A stretch of 64,000 nt of DNA from Hymenobacter artigasi. Its GTDB lineage: Bacteria > Bacteroidota > Bacteroidia > Cytophagales > Hymenobacteraceae. A program made the position numbers and the translations under genes. Shown here piece by piece: positions 19,301 to 27,237 of the stretch. The DNA lies in assembly GCF_012275535.1 (NCBI RefSeq), contig NZ_JAAVTK010000001.1:248001-312000 (forward strand), read 5' to 3'. Positions within the stretch are counted from its first letter, which is position 1; the number at the start of each line of letters is the position of its first letter. Below the pieces are notes generated by a model. It saw nothing but the letters and a program-made list of their open reading frames with translations. It did no database searches and was not told where the DNA came from.

Positions 19301-22300
19301 GGTTTCCCGCTGGCCGGGCTGGAGTTTGTCGCGGAAAGTGGCGATGGATAGCTGGAGCGGCTGCGGCTGCTCGGCTACCTGCACGGTGGCATCGTGGCGA
19401 TAGAGGCGGTTGTCGCGCACCTGCATGGTGTGGATATAGAGCGGGCCCAGGGCCGTAGGTGGGCCGCTTTCGATGCGCAGGCGGCGCTGCTCGTTGGCAT
19501 TCAGCGTCAGCCATTCCTGGCGCAGCAGCTGGCCTTCGCGCTCCACTTCCAGCAGGATGCGGGCGCCGGCTTCGCTGCTGCCCAGCAGGATTTCCGTGGA
19601 CTGGCCGGGGGCCACGGTATCGGCCAGCGCCACAAACCAGTCGGGCGTGGCGAAAGGCACGGTGGCAGCCCGCGAGTCGTAGAGCGTGAAATCGAGGCGG
19701 GCCGTGTCGGTTTCGGCCGCGAAGGCTTCAAGGCGGTAGCGGCCGGTGGGCAGGGCCATCAGCGCCGCTTGCAGGTCGAGGACGGAGCTGGCTTTGGTGT
19801 CGAAAGCGAGGGTTTTCATCAGCTCCGGCTTGGCTTCGTTTTCCTCCGTTTCGGGAGCCGGGCCGGGCACACTGGGCGGGTTGGGCCGGTAGCGGCGGGC
19901 CAGCAGGCGCAACGTACCGGTGGCGGGCAGCGCCTCGCCGGTGGCGTTGGTGCTGAGCAGCGTGTAGATGGGCAATTTGGCTTTGTCGGCCATAACGGGG
20001 CCGGCGAGGCGCAGACTGAGCGGATTGCGGCCAATGGGGAAGTTGCGGGTGCCGGTGCGGGTTTCGCCGGCCGCATCGGTCACGTCGGCAGTGATTTCAA
20101 ATAAATAGCCTGGCTCCCAGCGGCGGCCGGTGGCTTTGGGCACCAGCGGCGGCGTGAAGGTGAGCGTAAAGCGACCCTCGGCATCGGTGGTGGTGGTACC
20201 GTGGGCAATTTCCTGGCTGCCCTGCCCCCGACCCGGCGCATACATCCCGCGCCCGCCGTAGCCATAATCGAACAGCGCAAACAGCTCGCGCCGCGTGACG
20301 CGGTAGCTTACCGTAGCGCCGTCGGTGGCCTGCCCGGCGTAGGCGCGGGCGCGGCCGTTGATGGTGAGCGGCTGGCCCAGCTGTGGCCGGCCGGGCACTG
20401 AGTCGATGCTGACCAGAAAAGTGGGCCGCTTATAGTCCTCCACTGCGAAACGGAGGTTGCCGTGGTCGGTTTGCAGAGTCATTTCGCCATTAAGCAAGCC
20501 GGTGGGCAGCACCAGTGAGCCATTGAACGAGCCAAACTCCGAAGTGGTGAAGGGCAGCGTTTGCACGGGCTGGCCGTTCACGTCCATCAGCCCGACTACT
20601 ACCGGCTGCTTGGTTACGAGGCTGCTTTTGCCGCGCAGTGTTTCGGTGAGAATGCCTTTGAAATACACCGTCTGGCCGGGCCGGTAAATAGCGCGGTCGG
20701 TGAAGAGGAAGGTGCGGCGTTGGGCCTGCTCGCTCATCGGGTTCGGCCGGTAATAGCGCCCGATACCGTCCAGCCTCAAGGTGTCGTTGCCGCGCCAAAC
20801 GCGCACGGCCGTGACTCGCTCACCATCCGACTCGTTTGGGTTGGAAGCCTGAATTTCCACCTCGCCCGAAGCGGCAGTTTTGTACACGTCCCCCGTTCGG
20901 GTTATCTGTTTCCGCGCCTTCTGGTCGTAGCGGCTGTAGGTGGCCTGCGCCTGCACACCGGCCAGCGGCGCGCCCTGCTGCCGATGCAGCAACAGCAGTT
21001 TCAGCCCCCAATCGGTAACTCCCTGCTGGTTCACCGCACTCAGCTCACTCGCCCCCACAAATCCGTAGCTCGTTACCACACCCGGCCGCTGCTCAGTAGC
21101 CTTCGCCGCCTGGTTGCTGATGACTATCAGGTAATACCCCACGGGTAGTGCCGCACCCGCCGCCGCCAGCTTCTGCTCTTTATAATCCTGCGGATGCGCG
21201 GGCACCGGCACCGCCCAGGCGGCGGCCGGCGCGGCGCGCAGAGCACGGGCATAGCGCTGGGCCACGGTGCGTTGCAGGGCATCATACTGGCCCGATTTTT
21301 CCCATTCCTTCAGCGAAATGCGGTAGGCCCAGGCGTGTAATTCGGTCACGTTGCGGGCCGTCAGGTCCAGCCGCCAGGGCTGACTGGGAATGACGATATT
21401 CGAGGCGGTAAAGCTGATTTCCGGCTGCTCCAGCTGCTCGCGCAGCTGCCGGGCCCGCGCCGCGCCGCGCGACTTCGGAAACCGCGCCTCGGCCTCCCGC
21501 GCCAGGCGCACGGCGGCCACGTTGTTGCCGGCTTCGCGCAGGACTTCGGCCCGGCGGGCCATAAACTCGGTACTGATGGGCTGCGCCTTATACGTTTCGG
21601 CCATTCGCACCAAAGCCGGCTCGTACTGCGCAGCCAGGTCCGTATTCTGGGTGAGGGAATGCAGGTAATCCACGCGGCTCAAATCCACATCGGCAAGGGC
21701 GGCCACGTTCTGCGGGGTCGTACCCGGCAGGGCCAGCTGCTGGCGCGAGGCCGTGAGGCGCTGCAGCAGGTGCAGCGCGTGCAGCTGGCCGTTCAGCGAG
21801 TCGGCATCGGAGGCCAGCAGGCGTAGCGCGGCAAACTCCTGGGCGGTGCCAAACAGATTCGGCTCCGTCAACTGGAACTGCTGCTCGGGCCGGGTCACGT
21901 ACAATTCCTGGTTTTTCAGGCCCTCAATGGCGCGCTGAGCCAACAAATCATACAGCGTGGGGCGCAGGGCGCGGCCTTCGGCATCGCCGCCAGTGGCCAG
22001 GTCGCCGAGGTCGACCAGGGTGGTTTTCAGTTGCTTCTGCGGCTCGTCCTCTACCGACTGGTAGTAGTGCCGCACGATGGCCGCGCCCAGCCGGCCCATG
22101 TCCCAGGTGGCGAGACCAGTGCCGCCGTCGGCCGTTTTTTGGTCGTCAGTGGTAGGGTTAGCGCCGGCCGTGCGCTGGTAGAAGCGGTAGCGGTTCTGGT
22201 TGAGGTAGGTGGTGTACTGCTCGGCCAGCAGCGAGTGCAGGATGGGCCGGGCCGGAAAGGCGGCGGTTTTCACGTCATTTTCCAGCAGGGCAATGGCCTT

Positions 22301-22564
22301 TTCGTCGGCATCCTCCTGTTTGGCCTGCAGCAGGCGGATTTTATAGAGCAGCGCCCGCACGTAGGCCGGGCTGTTGCCCTCCTTTTTGGCCTGTCGATAG
22401 ATGGCTTCCACCAGCGGCGCGGCTGTGGCGGTCTGGTCCTTCTTCAGCAGCGCGTCAATCTTCTTCCAGCGGGCAGCATAGGGGCCAGGCGGTGGCCCGG
22501 GCGCGGCCGAGTCGGCACGAACAATCATGGTCAGGAGCAGGCAGATAAACAGGAACAGGCGCAT
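16382..22564 (-). CDS. Bacterial alpha-2-macroglobulin with thioester motif
   Basis: The 2060-residue exported protein begins with signal peptide MRLFLFICLLLTMIVRADSA. An alpha-helical N-terminal part precedes MG2 (FTDRAIYRPGQTVYFKG, about residue 618). The A2M core has FWQPALRTDKNGDIVLEFQMPEAV, and CSEQ at about residues 1506-1509 matches the CxEQ thioester (E. coli YfhM has CLEQ). The thioester-domain helices follow, then the receptor-binding-like C-terminus. A2Ms trap proteases in the periplasm or at the surface. A Ser/Lys-rich insert lies after VVSAQRLVPG. Near residue 1216, where a bait region would be expected, is LNEVVVTGAG, a motif typical of the start of Bacteroidota TonB plugs. No pbpC partner is adjacent, unlike many proteobacterial loci. 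Confidence 0.92.
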   Translation of the reverse strand: MRLFLFICLLLTMIVRADSAAPGPPPGPYAARWKKIDALLKKDQTATAAPLVEAIYRQAKKEGNSPAYVRALLYKIRLLQAKQEDADEKAIALLENDVKTAAFPARPILHSLLAEQYTTYLNQNRYRFYQRTAGANPTTDDQKTADGGTGLATWDMGRLGAAIVRHYYQSVEDEPQKQLKTTLVDLGDLATGGDAEGRALRPTLYDLLAQRAIEGLKNQELYVTRPEQQFQLTEPNLFGTAQEFAALRLLASDADSLNGQLHALHLLQRLTASRQQLALPGTTPQNVAALADVDLSRVDYLHSLTQNTDLAAQYEPALVRMAETYKAQPISTEFMARRAEVLREAGNNVAAVRLAREAEARFPKSRGAARARQLREQLEQPEISFTASNIVIPSQPWRLDLTARNVTELHAWAYRISLKEWEKSGQYDALQRTVAQRYARALRAAPAAAWAVPVPAHPQDYKEQKLAAAGAALPVGYYLIVISNQAAKATEQRPGVVTSYGFVGASELSAVNQQGVTDWGLKLLLLHRQQGAPLAGVQAQATYSRYDQKARKQITRTGDVYKTAASGEVEIQASNPNESDGERVTAVRVWRGNDTLRLDGIGRYYRPNPMSEQAQRRTFLFTDRAIYRPGQTVYFKGILTETLRGKSSLVTKQPVVVGLMDVNGQPVQTLPFTTSEFGSFNGSLVLPTGLLNGEMTLQTDHGNLRFAVEDYKRPTFLVSIDSVPGRPQLGQPLTINGRARAYAGQATDGATVSYRVTRRELFALFDYGYGGRGMYAPGRGQGSQEIAHGTTTTDAEGRFTLTFTPPLVPKATGRRWEPGYLFEITADVTDAAGETRTGTRNFPIGRNPLSLRLAGPVMADKAKLPIYTLLSTNATGEALPATGTLRLLARRYRPNPPSVPGPAPETEENEAKPELMKTLAFDTKASSVLDLQAALMALPTGRYRLEAFAAETDTARLDFTLYDSRAATVPFATPDWFVALADTVAPGQSTEILLGSSEAGARILLEVEREGQLLRQEWLTLNANEQRRLRIESGPPTALGPLYIHTMQVRDNRLYRHDATVQVAEQPQPLQLSIATFRDKLQPGQRETWRVTIHQANGKAADAELLATLYDQSLDIFRLHRLMGLELGAGYYPARFGWQGEFGEVRSNSFYQSGGSTTLFDVDYPELNGWELTSHDFYRKMRIEASKGPMVKNQKFRMQEAAPAPMASAAMATDDKQLNEVVVTGAGIPKPQAAAPDLSTVPTRTDFRETAFWQPALRTDKNGDIVLEFQMPEAVTCWQLLALAHDKSLHTGQLARQLVTQKEIQITPNAPRFLRQGDTFTFPAKFSNLTDHATSGTAQLFLLDAATGQDITSQLLKGSAQQSVLAAAHQSAALGWEIALPSDFAPVAVTYRVVVSAQRLVPGAGSAKDKKPRRKNQKSGTNNQAPSTSFSDGEENTLPVLPNRILITESLPLPIVGPGTRAFELKKLTSTSSPTRRNYSLTLEMTANPAWYAVQSLPYLMEYPYECSEQVFNRLYANLIAAQILKSNPRFKTVLAEWTRQAQNGTAAQKNALESKLAQNQELKNLLLQETPWVRDAQGETARLARLTELFDETRLRGETSRTLLKLQRMQLDNGAFSWFEQMPPDRYITQLIVAGFGKLKKLGAFDAEKDAVGRVVLRNALNYLDDALVQDYSQLRRQKGVKLSEQHPNDLQIQALYARSFWLQSETGDDPKPAAAASSYYRTQAAKFWPAQTRYLQAQIALALFRRDAKAPAAAEILRALAENALHSPELGMYWKEVRGGYYWREAPTETQATLIEAFDEVRNDQKSVDEMKLWLLKQKQTHSWESTRATADACYALLLRGSDWLAPTQPLQITVGSQAVKPEAAQAGTGYFKTSWSAAEIQPAQGNVTITKPDAGVAWGALYWQYFEDIDKITPAATPLSLERQFYRETRTAGGPVLEKLTPTSPLKIGDALVVRLVLRTDRALEYVHLKDQRAAGLEPISQTSGYRYQNGLGYYESPRDAATNFFLGEVPRGTHVFEYRLRASQAGDFSGGLSQVQCLYAPEFGAQSAGVRLRVAP

Positions 22565-22690
22565 AGGCGGGGTGGGCACAAGCAGAGGGTTGGAGCCATA
22601 AAGATGCCCGGTCGGGCTTTATTGCACACGGCAGCGCATTTTTTCACCCCACCCCCTGAATGTACCTGCTTCTGACGCAACAAAGCCCTT

Positions 22691-22698
22691 TACATTTG
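22691..22698 (+). promoter_or_regulatory. -7 box for outer-membrane barrel gene
   Basis: TACATTTG is an exact TAnnTTTG match. It ends 33 nt before the GTG at 22732 and lies inside the longer open frame that begins at 22660, which supports the GTG start. Confidence 0.6.
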
Positions 22699-22731
22699 AG
22701 CTTGAAATTTTACCCATTCAATTTTCTCACA

Positions 22732-23505
22732 GTGAAGCACGTTTTCCTTCCAACCCTGGCCCTGCTGGCCCTTGCAACATCGGCCGTGCAGGCCCAAAGC
22801 ACCATCACCTTCGGCCCCCGCCTGGGGGTTAATCTTTCCCGGTTTTCATACAGCGGCACGCCCCAGCAGTTCGACGATGTGAAGAGCATGGCGGGCGTGC
22901 AGGTAGGCGCTACGGCCAACATCAGCTTCGGCAATCTCGCCTTTCAGCCCTCCCTGATTTTCACGCAGAAAGGTGCGGAGCTCAAAAGCGCGGGCCGCGC
23001 CGTGAGCAACGGCGCCCCGTTCACGTATGCCATCACGGTATCGCCGAAGCTGAACTACCTCGAGCTGCCACTCAATTTTGTGTACACCACCGGCGGCGAC
23101 CACGGCTTCCAGCTGTTTGCTGGGCCTTACGTGGCCCTCGGCGTGGGCGGTGGCGGCAGCTACAACGTGGCCTTCACCAGCACCGACCCCGACCTAGCGC
23201 TGTTCAACGGCAATTATCCCGGCTCGCTGAAAGTGGAATACGGCACCCAACAAAACGACAATTCCGCAGCGCAGAACAACCCCAATGCCACTTCGGCCCC
23301 TCAGCTAGTTCTCACCTTTCGCCGCCTCGACGCGGGCCTGAATGGCGGCATTGGCTATCGGGTGGGGCCGTTCCAGGCGCAGCTGGGCTACGGCCTGGGC
23401 CTCGTCAACTTTGTGCCCAACGATAATAACGGCCAGGACACTGGCAGCAAGGGCTACAACCGCAGCTTCCAGCTGGCCGCCAACTACTTTTTTGGCAGCA
23501 AGTAA
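22732..23505 (+). CDS. Outer-membrane beta-barrel protein (PorT-like family)
   Basis: From the GTG at 22732 the product is 257 residues with signal peptide MKHVFLPTLALLALATSAVQAQ. The rest is beta-rich with alternating hydrophobic strands: FGPRLGVNLSRFSY, MAGVQVGATANISF, FAFQPSLIFTQKG-type strands, KLNYLELPLNFVY and a last strand SFQLAANYFFGSK ending near an aromatic residue. This pattern matches the outer membrane beta-barrel family PF13568 that is common in Bacteroidota. Function is unknown; such barrels are structural or porin-like. Divergent from the A2M gene. Confidence 0.85.
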   Translation: MKHVFLPTLALLALATSAVQAQSTITFGPRLGVNLSRFSYSGTPQQFDDVKSMAGVQVGATANISFGNLAFQPSLIFTQKGAELKSAGRAVSNGAPFTYAITVSPKLNYLELPLNFVYTTGGDHGFQLFAGPYVALGVGGGGSYNVAFTSTDPDLALFNGNYPGSLKVEYGTQQNDNSAAQNNPNATSAPQLVLTFRRLDAGLNGGIGYRVGPFQAQLGYGLGLVNFVPNDNNGQDTGSKGYNRSFQLAANYFFGSK

Positions 23506-23527
23506 GTACCTGCGCGGAAGCCCCCGT

Positions 23528-23631
23528 AAGCTCCGGTCCGACCGCCTGTGGCGGTCCGACCGGTTGAAGCACCCTCGATTTCGTCCTTACGACAACCGGT
23601 CAGACCGCCTAGGGCGGTCAGACCGGAGCTT
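23528..23631. repeat. Palindromic repeat family E
   Basis: About 39-bp inverted arms at 23528-23566 and 23593-23631 differ at a few positions. Each arm has its own internal palindrome built on CCGACCGCC/GGCGGTC. It lies between two convergent genes and may stop transcription from both sides. Only one copy is seen here. Confidence 0.75.
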
Positions 23632-23673
23632 ATGGCGCGCTTTTTAGATGGGCTTGCTGCTGGTGCTTCAGGC

Positions 23674-24270
23674 TCAGGCGGCCGACGCTTTGGCGCCTAC
23701 GGCATTGCCGGCCAGCACGGCTTCGGCCTGGGCAATATGGCGCTGCATATGCACGACCAGGAATTCGAGCTGGTCGGTGAGGCGCAGTAAAATCAACGGA
23801 AATAAGGCGTTGGGAATGCGGATGGTATTGGCATTAACCTGCCGGGCCAGTAGCGTGAGGCGCAGCAGCTCATCGACCTGCCGGCTGAAAACCTCCGTCA
23901 CGGTGCGCGGCAGGCGGGTGCCCGTGGGCGCATAGCGCTGGGGCGAAGTGTAGGTTTTGACGCTCGGTGGCGTGCGCATGGCGCCGATAAACTTCTTGCC
24001 CAGATAGCCCTGTTTGGCCACGGCAGCCGGCTTCGAGCCCCGCTCCTGGGCGCGCTTGATGCGGGCCGCAATGCTGGGTAAGTAGTAGCCGCCCACAATG
24101 TTGAGGTGTTCCAGGCACTGGCCGGCGCTCCAGCGGCTGGGGCCGGGGCGGCGGTTCAGCTTTTCGGCGCTCAGGGGCCGAAAACGCTGCTGCGCCTTCA
24201 CCCGCAGCACCAGCAGGTCGTTGGTTAGCTGGTCAAAGAAATCGGAGGTGGCACGAACGGCAACGGGCAT
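23674..24270 (-). CDS. DinB family protein
   Basis: The 198-residue product fits the DinB/YfiT-like four-helix bundle. SRWSAGQCLEHLNIVGGYY gives the first metal-binding His, and the helix near the C-terminus (LEFLVVHMQRHIAQAEAVL) supplies HxxxH. Proteins of this group bind a divalent metal and often act as thiol-dependent transferases, but the substrate here cannot be inferred. The ATG at 24270 was chosen because homology begins at once; a longer frame to 24399 would run through the spacer and over the divergent gene's start. Divergent from the exported protein at 24388. Confidence 0.82.
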   Translation of the reverse strand: MPVAVRATSDFFDQLTNDLLVLRVKAQQRFRPLSAEKLNRRPGPSRWSAGQCLEHLNIVGGYYLPSIAARIKRAQERGSKPAAVAKQGYLGKKFIGAMRTPPSVKTYTSPQRYAPTGTRLPRTVTEVFSRQVDELLRLTLLARQVNANTIRIPNALFPLILLRLTDQLEFLVVHMQRHIAQAEAVLAGNAVGAKASAA

Positions 24271-24375
24271 AAAAGCAGAGGCTAACGAGTCGTAAACATA
24301 CAATTTAGCAGCGGATTCCGAATAATTTACGTCGGATTTCCGCTTCGCCAAGCTCCGCATTTGGTTTCGGGCTGG

Positions 24376-24383
24376 TATCTTGG
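24376..24383 (+). promoter_or_regulatory. Near-leaderless -7 box candidate
   Basis: TATCTTGG matches TAnnTTTG at 7 of 8 positions and ends 4 nt before the ATG at 24388, so transcription would start at or next to the start codon. Confidence 0.4.
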
Positions 24384-24387
24384 CTGC

Positions 24388-25365
24388 ATGGTAAAACAAT
24401 GTTTTTGGTATTGTAGTGCGCTGGTAGCGCTGGCATTTGCATTAACCCCGGAGGCCCGGGCCCAGGCCGTGCCCAACGCCGGCGAGCGGGTAGAGAGTCT
24501 GGTCACCTTCGGTGCGCAGTCGGACAAGATGTGGGGCGACGATGATTTCACCCAAACCTTCTTCTTCCTAATTCCCGAAAAACAGCGCGCCCCGGTCTAC
24601 ATCCGCGTATTCGACCCCGATTGCGGCGGCAAAAACGACGACCTGAAAGGCGCTGCCAATACCACCACGTCGTTCAGCCTCTACGGCGGCCCGGGCACTT
24701 TCAGCGGCCCCCAGGCCCGCGACCCGCGCCCCACCAACCCCGTGCCCACCGGCCGCCTGCTCAAGAGCCAGACCTTTGGCAACGAGCCGCAGTACGATGG
24801 CAAATGGTACACCTTCGGCCCGCTGAACCCGCTGGAAGGCGAGCAGGTGGATGAGTTTAAAGGCCGCGTTTTCAAGCTAGTAGCCCGGGGCCTCACCGGC
24901 AACGACGGCAACCTGTACCGCTATTTTTTCAGCACCAGTCCTACGGCCAATGTATCGGTGGAGGGCGGCAACGCCTTCACCTACGAGTACTGCTTCCGGC
25001 TGCCGGCCACGGCCACCAAAACCACCGTGCACCTCTATCCTTTCGTGAACGATAAGGTGGTGAGCATCAAGCAAAGCAACTTCGACGCCGATAACGCAGC
25101 CACGCTCAATGTGTTCAGCATTGCCAAAAATGGCCAGCCCGGCACCATGAGCGGTGACGGCGAGTGGACCAGCAGCGTGTTTCCGGTATCGCCCAAAGAG
25201 CACGGCCTCAGCCTCGATTTCCGCCTCACCTCCACCAAGGCCGCACCCAACGACCTGGTGTTTTACGTGACCGACCAGTACGAAACGGCCATGCCGTTTT
25301 TCGCCATTCCGCTGGGTGGCCCGCCGCGCTACCAGTACGATATCAACGTGAAAGTGCACCGGTAA
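24388..25365 (+). CDS. Exported protein of unknown function
   Basis: The 325-residue protein has signal peptide MVKQCFWYCSALVALAFALTPEARA. The mature part is beta-rich with few charged clusters: SLVTFGAQSDKMWGDDDFTQTFFFLIPE, VYIRVFDPDCGGKND, a Pro-rich segment and SLDFRLTSTKAAPNDLVFYVTDQY. I recognise no family. The FDPDCGGKNDD stretch looks like an acidic, perhaps calcium-binding, loop, which is only a guess. A repeat-free hairpin at 25386 follows. The start at 24388 precedes the signal peptide directly and sits 4 nt behind a -7-like box. Confidence 0.75.
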   Translation: MVKQCFWYCSALVALAFALTPEARAQAVPNAGERVESLVTFGAQSDKMWGDDDFTQTFFFLIPEKQRAPVYIRVFDPDCGGKNDDLKGAANTTTSFSLYGGPGTFSGPQARDPRPTNPVPTGRLLKSQTFGNEPQYDGKWYTFGPLNPLEGEQVDEFKGRVFKLVARGLTGNDGNLYRYFFSTSPTANVSVEGGNAFTYEYCFRLPATATKTTVHLYPFVNDKVVSIKQSNFDADNAATLNVFSIAKNGQPGTMSGDGEWTSSVFPVSPKEHGLSLDFRLTSTKAAPNDLVFYVTDQYETAMPFFAIPLGGPPRYQYDINVKVHR

Positions 25366-25385
25366 TTCCCGGGGCTACTTGTTAG

Positions 25386-25433
25386 AAAGCAGAACGTCCT
25401 GCTTCGGCTGCGCTCAGCAGGACGTTCTGCTTT
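25386..25433. terminator. Hairpin between two convergent genes
   Basis: Perfect 18-bp arms (AAAGCAGAACGTCCTGCT and complement) surround a 12-nt loop, with A and T runs at the two bases. It can serve both convergent genes. Confidence 0.75.
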
Positions 25434-25448
25434 AAGCGCTTACGCGCT

Positions 25449-26627
25449 TTATTCGTCGCCTTCGCCGTCGCGGCCGGCGTTGCGCTGGGGCGCGCCGTGG
25501 TCGGCGCTGTTCGCTTCGTCGGTGCGGTTTTCCTGGCGGGCGGCCGAGCCATAGTTTTGGGCCTTGTCTTCGGCGCGTTGGTCGCCCTGGGCGGGCGAGC
25601 CGGCGGTACTGCCGGCTTTGCTGTCGTCGTAGGCATCGTTATAAGAGCCGCCGCGTGAGCCAATGCCCTGTCCTACATCGCCCTTGTTAGCGCCGGCCGC
25701 CGTGTAGCCGTTGCGCTCGTCGCCGGTGTCGTTGTCGGGCACGCTGTTGGGCTGGTCGCGGCCCCGGTCGGCGTAGCCCTGGCCGCGCTGGTTGGCCATT
25801 TCGGGTTGGTTAGTGGAGTAGGTTTCCGTATCGTGGCGGCCCTGGCTGTCGGTGCCACTTTGGGCGGGCATGTAGTCCTCGGTCTGGTTGCGGTGGTCTA
25901 CTTCGGGCGTGGCACCATCGCGCTGGTCAGTAGCGCTGCCTGGGTTGAGCGAGGTATGGCCGTAGTCGGCCGAGTAGCCGCTGCCGGGGCCTTTGGACGA
26001 GCCGTTGTCGTTTTCGTGGGGATTGGCGCTGGTGGGCGTTTGGCCGGTGGCGGTACCGGCCTCGAAGCCATATTCGGTGCGGCTGTCGGGGCGCTCGTCG
26101 CGGCCGTCGTAGCTGCGGTAGGAATTGTCCTGCTCGCCGGTGCGGCCGGGGCCGCCGTAGTAGTTGTCCTCGGCGGTGTTGTTGGGCTCGTAGTCAGCCA
26201 GCCGGTTCTGGTTGCCGAAGCCGCCGTGGGTGGTGCCGCCCAGGTCCTGCGCGCCAAACTCGCCCCGGTTGGGGTCGCTGTCCTGGTTTTCGCGGCGGTC
26301 CTGGTCTTGGTAGCTGTCTTGGGTGCCGTTGCCAAAATTGCCGCCGTAGGAGCCTTCGGGCACCAGGTCGGCGGGGTTGGCTTCTTTGTTTTCCTGGGGC
26401 TTGGTATCGGCGTCCACGGCTCCGGCGGCCATGCTGGTTTCGGCGGCGGCCAGCGCTTCGCTCGATACCGGCGTGGCAGCGGCGGGGCTGGTGGGCGGGC
26501 CGCCGGGCTGGCCCACGCCTTCGCCGGGCCGGGTGTGCTTGGTGGCCGTGTTGCCCACCGGTCCGTCGATGCGGTTGCCGGCAATGTCGTTGGGCTCGGT
26601 GTTCAGGTTTTCTTCGGCGTTGGTCAT
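25449..26627 (-). CDS. Acidic, Gly/Asn/Asp-rich disordered protein
   Basis: The 392-residue protein has almost no hydrophobic segments, no Cys and no signal peptide. It is built from Gly, Asn, Asp, Glu, Gln, Ser and Tyr with many RxxxxE/D pairs (e.g. DQDRRENQDSDPNRGEFG, YRSYDGRDERPDSRTEYG). Such composition predicts an intrinsically disordered, hydrophilin-like protein; Hymenobacter species are noted for desiccation and radiation tolerance, so a protective role is a possible inference. No family is recognised. The ATG at 26627 was preferred to one nine codons upstream. The opposite strand is also open for long stretches because of codon bias, but the translated composition of the minus frame is the plausible one. 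Confidence 0.65.
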   Translation of the reverse strand: MTNAEENLNTEPNDIAGNRIDGPVGNTATKHTRPGEGVGQPGGPPTSPAAATPVSSEALAAAETSMAAGAVDADTKPQENKEANPADLVPEGSYGGNFGNGTQDSYQDQDRRENQDSDPNRGEFGAQDLGGTTHGGFGNQNRLADYEPNNTAEDNYYGGPGRTGEQDNSYRSYDGRDERPDSRTEYGFEAGTATGQTPTSANPHENDNGSSKGPGSGYSADYGHTSLNPGSATDQRDGATPEVDHRNQTEDYMPAQSGTDSQGRHDTETYSTNQPEMANQRGQGYADRGRDQPNSVPDNDTGDERNGYTAAGANKGDVGQGIGSRGGSYNDAYDDSKAGSTAGSPAQGDQRAEDKAQNYGSAARQENRTDEANSADHGAPQRNAGRDGEGDE

Positions 26628-26749
26628 GGCGGTGGGATGATAAGTGGAGAGCATTAGCCAAAGGCTGCTTCCCTATACGCACGGCCGAACCCGTTGTTTT
26701 CGGCGCGGGTCGGGCGCGGGCATCGGCACGATTTTCGGCGGTGCCATTT

Positions 26750-26757
26750 TACCTTTG
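26750..26757 (+). promoter_or_regulatory. -7 box for the cold-shock gene
   Basis: TACCTTTG is an exact TAnnTTTG match. It would give a leader of about 90 nt before the ATG at 26853, a length usual for cold-shock mRNAs. Confidence 0.55.
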
Positions 26758-26852
26758 TCCGGGAGCGGCCCGCCGCGCTTCGGCTTTTCGGCCTTGGGCC
26801 GGCCGAGTGCAGCGCATCAAAACCCGATTCATTTTACCCTTACCCCACGCTT

Positions 26853-27047
26853 ATGCTTACCGGCACCGTTAAGTTTTACGACGACACCAAAGGCTTCGGC
26901 TTCATCATTGCCGACGATAATGAGGAAGAAATCTTCGTCCACCAAACCGGCCTCATCCACGAAATCCAGGAAGGCGACCGGGTACAGTTCAACATCAAAG
27001 CCGGCAAGAAAGGCCCCAACGCCGTGGACGTAACCCGGGTACAATAA
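26853..27047 (+). CDS. Cold-shock domain protein
   Basis: The 64-residue protein is a single cold-shock OB fold. RNP1 is KGFGFI and RNP2 is EIFVHQ, and the N-terminal strand MLTGTVKFYDDT is standard. It binds single-stranded RNA and DNA and melts RNA structures. The tail KKGPNAVDVTRVQ is canonical. Longer in-frame starts upstream (from 26694) are rejected because they lie before the promoter box. Confidence 0.95.
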   Translation: MLTGTVKFYDDTKGFGFIIADDNEEEIFVHQTGLIHEIQEGDRVQFNIKAGKKGPNAVDVTRVQ

Positions 27048-27069
27048 TTTCCGATAACAGCCTGCGATA

Positions 27070-27220
27070 AGCCCCAGCGGGGCGGCATGTTGGTAGTTCG
27101 GCTATGCTATTAAGCGTTAAAGCCCCAGCGGGGCGACACTCGTCAAACAAGTGTCGCCCCGCTGGGGCTTTAACCATTTTTCGTCAGCACTTCCTAACGA
27201 CATGCCGCCCCGCTGGGGCT
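27070..27220. repeat. Nested palindromic repeat family D
   Basis: Four copies of AGCCCCAGCGGGGCG occur as two nested inverted pairs. The outer pair is 27070-27090 and 27200-27220 (21 bp, each ending GGCATGT). The inner pair is 27117-27140 and 27150-27173 (24 bp, perfect). The unit fills the gap between the convergent cold-shock and gldH genes. Confidence 0.85.
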
Positions 27221-27237
27221 AAAACGAATAAATCTAC

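Noticed and set aside
27070..27220. Possible CRISPR array from repeated AGCCCCAGCGGGGC
   Set aside because: There are only four copies in inverted pairs, spacers are unequal and no cas gene is present.
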